From: Planctomycetota bacterium
GTDB lineage: Bacteria; Planctomycetota; Phycisphaerae; WQYP01
Assembly (NCBI GenBank): GCA_021816165.1
Contig: JAKAYZ010000039.1
Location: 1 to 9,143 of the forward strand
Length of the DNA stretch: 9,143 nucleotides
Reading direction: 5' to 3'
The position numbers were made by a program, and so were the translations under genes. A model generated the notes under the pieces. It was not told the DNA's origin. It made no database searches and saw only the letters and a list, made by a program, of their open reading frames with translations. This document shows positions 7,018-9,143 of this stretch, in pieces (position 1 is the first letter of the stretch; each line of letters begins with the position of its first letter).

Positions 7018-7037
7018 CCGGCGTCACATTCCGCCGG
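7018..7037 (+). other. Small inverted repeat ahead of the lipoprotein gene
   Basis: CCGGCG (7018-7023) and CGCCGG (7032-7037) are perfect 6-bp arms around an 8-nt loop TCACATTC, just before the ribosome site at 7045-7050. It is short; chance occurrence in GC-rich DNA is quite possible. Confidence 0.25.
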
Positions 7038-7058
7038 ATTCTCGAAAGGATCACACCC

Positions 7059-7592
7059 ATGAAAAATTTAATCCGCAAACTGACCGGGCCGCTGCTCGCC
7101 GCGGCGATGTTCGCCGGACTTGCCGGTTGTTCCCACGGCCCCATTGACCGGAACATGAGCCTGATGCTGGGACAAAGCCTTCGCGCCGGCCAAACTTCCA
7201 CCAGCACCATTGCCGTGGACTTGGTGGGTGTCAACGCCACCGATTACCAGCGCTGGCGCAACTATTCCATGACTGCCTATTTTTCCGCCGGTGACCTGCT
7301 CCGTGCCGGCGCCGACAAAATTACCCTGAACTTCACGCCCGGCTCCACCGCCACCATCGAATTCTCCAAGAATAATCCGATGTGGAAAAAATGGCGCGCC
7401 GACGGCGACAGCTACCTGTTTGTACTGGCCCAACTGCCTGGAATTCGCCAGGATATGCCCGGCACGCAGGACCCGCGCCGCCTCATTCTTCCCCTTAAAA
7501 AATCCCGCTGGCCGGATTCCGCCAATCCCATACGGATCATGATTAAAAACAGCGGCGTGGTATGCCAGACTCCGCCCAAGTCCAAAAGCTGA
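7059..7592 (+). CDS. Small lipoprotein, candidate TssJ-type T6SS outer-membrane anchor
   Basis: The protein has 177 residues. The N-terminus is a lipoprotein signal peptide: basic MKNLIRK, hydrophobic PLLAAAMFAG, then the lipobox LAGC with Cys24 as the lipidated residue. Ser at +2 favours outer-membrane sorting. The mature part (about 150 residues) is strand-rich: TIAVDLVGVN (near 50-59), TAYFSAGDLLRAGADK, ITLNFTPGSTATIEF, then a W-x2-W pair (MWKKW) and YLFVLAQLPG. TssJ/SciN lipoproteins are of similar size, are beta-sandwiches and hold the TssM-TssL membrane complex to the outer membrane. Size, signal and strand pattern fit, and so does the neighbourhood, but I see no diagnostic motif, so TssJ is a candidate only. 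The ATG has AAAGGA (7045-7050) eight bases upstream. It lies between two kinase-like genes in the same direction. Confidence 0.85.
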   Translation: MKNLIRKLTGPLLAAAMFAGLAGCSHGPIDRNMSLMLGQSLRAGQTSTSTIAVDLVGVNATDYQRWRNYSMTAYFSAGDLLRAGADKITLNFTPGSTATIEFSKNNPMWKKWRADGDSYLFVLAQLPGIRQDMPGTQDPRRLILPLKKSRWPDSANPIRIMIKNSGVVCQTPPKSKS

Positions 7593-7609
7593 CGGCGGCG
7601 CTGCCGCCG
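7593..7609 (+). other. GC-rich hairpin immediately after the lipoprotein stop
   Basis: A perfect 7-bp stem CGGCGGC (7593-7599) / GCCGCCG (7603-7609) with a 3-nt loop GCT starts on the base after TGA. No T-run follows, so it is not a canonical terminator. It could protect the upstream mRNA end or attenuate expression of the downstream gene. Confidence 0.35.
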
Positions 7610-7622
7610 CGCCGCATGGCGA

Positions 7623-7661
7623 ATATTCGGGAATAAAACGGTGCCTGTTTTCGGCGAATAT
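7623..7661 (+). promoter_or_regulatory. Interrupted dyad enclosing the GTG start of the pseudokinase-like gene
   Basis: The outer arms ATATTCG (7623-7629) and CGAATAT (7655-7661) and the inner arms AAAAC (7635-7639) and GTTTT (7647-7651) are perfectly complementary. The apical loop GGTGCCT contains the GTG start at 7641-7643, and the weak GGGA ribosome site (7629-7632) lies at the edge of the outer stem and in the internal loop. The same DNA holds a 10-bp palindrome CGAATATTCG (7620-7629) and a direct repeat GGCGAATAT (7618-7626, 7653-7661). A translation-controlling RNA fold or a DNA-binding site are both possible; this is inference from complementarity. Confidence 0.35.
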
Positions 7662-9143
7662 ACGACCGATCGCATCGCAGCCCGGCAGGCCGGATGCGTG
7701 CTGTACACCTTACCGGATTCCTCCCGGTGCCTGCTGGCTTTGGACCCGCCGCCGGAAAGCCTGCCCGCGGTTCGGCTGCGCGCCAATCAATCCGCGTTCA
7801 TAGCCCGCTGTGATCTGCAACGCAGTCTTGCCGAAGTCTCGCCGCGCTGGGCGCGGGTTTATGATCTTCAACCGCTGGAATCCGGCGCCGCATTTTGCGT
7901 CATGGATCGCATGGATTGGCCTCTCCACCGGTTTATCCGCCTGAATATCAAACCCTCCCCCGCCGATCTCCATCATCTGGTGACGGAAATTCTTGAAGCG
8001 CTGCTGGACGCCCAATCCCACACCGGTCGATCCCACGGAAACCTCCGCGCTGAATATATATGGGCCTCCCAATCTCCCGCGGCCGGGTCCGCCGTCGTGC
8101 TGGGCCTGCCGCGGGCATCCGTGTTTGATTCCGCCGAGGCTGAATCCCAGGACCTGCTGCAACTCGGCCGCCTGATATGCGAACTCGTCGCATCACGCCG
8201 CTGGACAACCGCCGCCCCGCTGGATCCGTCCATGCCGGAATTCCGCTCCCTTGGCGCCATCGGCCGCCGCTGGGCGGATTTCTGCCGCTTTCTCCTTAAT
8301 ACCGATCTCCCGGCGGATCAACGTAATCTTGAGCTTGCGCTCAAACAGGCCGCGGCGCTTAAACCCCCAAAAAGCCGCGCCCCGCTTATTGCGGGCCTCG
8401 CCGCCGCCCTCTGCCTTATTATCGCCGCCGCCGCAGGCTATATTCATCACCAGCGAACCATTGCGGAAATGTCCCGGTTCAACGGCGCCTATCCGGCCTA
8501 TGCCGCCGCGTACCATGACTGGTTCAAGGATTTTACCCACGATAAAAAAGCACTCGCCGCCATTCCCGCCTTAGCGCCCATTAACGCCGCCGTCAAAAAG
8601 GGAATCGTTCTTGACCCCAACAATATTCTTCATGAATTCACCGGCCTGCTTTCCCCCGCCCAGATACAAAAAGACCTTGCCGCCCATCCGCACCAGTCGC
8701 AGCAGCTCGGCCGCGCCGTGGTGCTGCTGATGCGAACCCAGCGCATTCTCGCCGGCCTTCACCTGCAATTAACCACGATCCATAATCGCTGGGAACACCG
8801 CGGCTGGTCCACCGCCGCCGCGGCACTCTCCGCACAACTGCTGGCGCCGCTTGAAGCGGACACTTCCATGATTCCGTTTCTACGTCTGCATAGCGCCGCA
8901 TGGGCGGCGGATACTCACCTTGTGAAACTTCATCTGGCCGGCAGCGGCATGCCCGCCTCCGGCTGGCTGACCCAAACCGCGGACGCTCTGCAGGCCGACA
9001 AACTGTGGCCGCGGCTTTCGCAGGCCGTCAAACCATTCATTGCGGACAATCACCCTCTCATCGCCCGCTTTGTCCCCTACGCCCAGCAATACCTCGCCGC
9101 CGCACCGGATGCCGCCGCGATCGCCCTGCGCGAGCGCCAACTC
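7641..9143 (+). CDS. Membrane-anchored pseudokinase-like protein (3' end outside window)
   Basis: The frame is open from a GTG at 7641 to the right edge: 501 codons, no stop. Residues 1-230 look like a decayed protein-kinase domain. FCVMDRMDWPLHRFI (85-99) fits the strand 5/hinge region. HGNLRAEYIW (132-141) stands where HRDLKPENIL belongs, with Asp replaced by Asn134 and the loop Asn by Tyr139. GLP occupies the DFG position (155-157), and QDLLQLGRLICELV (170-183) fits helix F. No glycine loop or VAIK lysine is present. After a basic KPPKSR stretch, PLIAGLAAALCLIIAAAAGYI (248-268) is one transmembrane helix, with the N-terminus predicted to be cytoplasmic. The rest (269-501 onward) is helical and probably periplasmic. 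The layout recalls PpkA, the T6SS kinase that acts on Fha, but catalysis is unlikely. No usable start lies upstream in frame before the lipoprotein stop; GGGA at 7629-7632 is a weak ribosome site. It follows the lipoprotein gene by 48 bp. It could instead be a T6SS membrane-complex part with a kinase-derived head. Confidence 0.87.
   Translation, partial: MPVFGEYTTDRIAARQAGCVLYTLPDSSRCLLALDPPPESLPAVRLRANQSAFIARCDLQRSLAEVSPRWARVYDLQPLESGAAFCVMDRMDWPLHRFIRLNIKPSPADLHHLVTEILEALLDAQSHTGRSHGNLRAEYIWASQSPAAGSAVVLGLPRASVFDSAEAESQDLLQLGRLICELVASRRWTTAAPLDPSMPEFRSLGAIGRRWADFCRFLLNTDLPADQRNLELALKQAAALKPPKSRAPLIAGLAAALCLIIAAAAGYIHHQRTIAEMSRFNGAYPAYAAAYHDWFKDFTHDKKALAAIPALAPINAAVKKGIVLDPNNILHEFTGLLSPAQIQKDLAAHPHQSQQLGRAVVLLMRTQRILAGLHLQLTTIHNRWEHRGWSTAAAALSAQLLAPLEADTSMIPFLRLHSAAWAADTHLVKLHLAGSGMPASGWLTQTADALQADKLWPRLSQAVKPFIADNHPLIARFVPYAQQYLAAAPDAAAIALRERQL

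Noticed and set aside
1..9143. Insertion sequences, tRNA/rRNA genes, prophage integrase or attachment sites
   Set aside because: No transposase or integrase motifs, no tRNA-like T-loop sequences and no long terminal repeats were seen on either strand.

Overview
This GC-rich window comes from a Gram-negative-type bacterium, since it encodes a lipoprotein signal of the kind that targets the outer membrane. It looks like part of a type VI secretion system (T6SS) accessory locus. The gene set is pentapeptide-repeat proteins, DUF3540, a DUF4150/PAAR-like protein, a small lipoprotein and degenerate kinase-like proteins. This mix, with divergent sequences, would fit a Planctomycetota/PVC-group or other non-proteobacterial genome. 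That assignment is inference: no rRNA or marker gene is present.

Left block (1-3871, + strand): a tight run of four co-directional genes. It holds the 3' end of a pentapeptide-repeat protein (cut by the window edge), a 667-residue pentapeptide-repeat protein, a DUF3540 protein and a DUF4150 PAAR-like protein. Gaps are only 15-22 bp, and the last two genes have textbook AAGGAG ribosome binding sites, so they are probably one operon. In known T6SS loci this neighbourhood (often headed by a DUF2169 protein, here perhaps just upstream) supplies spike-tip and cargo-loading parts.

Middle (3942-4697, - strand): one YkgJ-family cysteine-cluster gene, convergent with the left block. It is followed by a 371-bp divergent intergenic region (4698-5068) that holds three GC-rich inverted repeats and a TTGCGCAA palindrome but no convincing gene.

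Right block (5069-9143, + strand): a 646-residue uncharacterised protein with a degenerate kinase-like C-terminal half; a 177-residue lipoprotein that is a candidate TssJ-type outer-membrane anchor; and a gene running off the right edge. That last gene encodes a pseudokinase-like cytoplasmic domain, one transmembrane helix and a helical, probably periplasmic, domain. Its topology recalls the T6SS kinase PpkA, but its catalytic residues are missing. Two degenerate kinase-like proteins flanking a lipoprotein, next to a spike-tip operon, are the most unusual part of the window.
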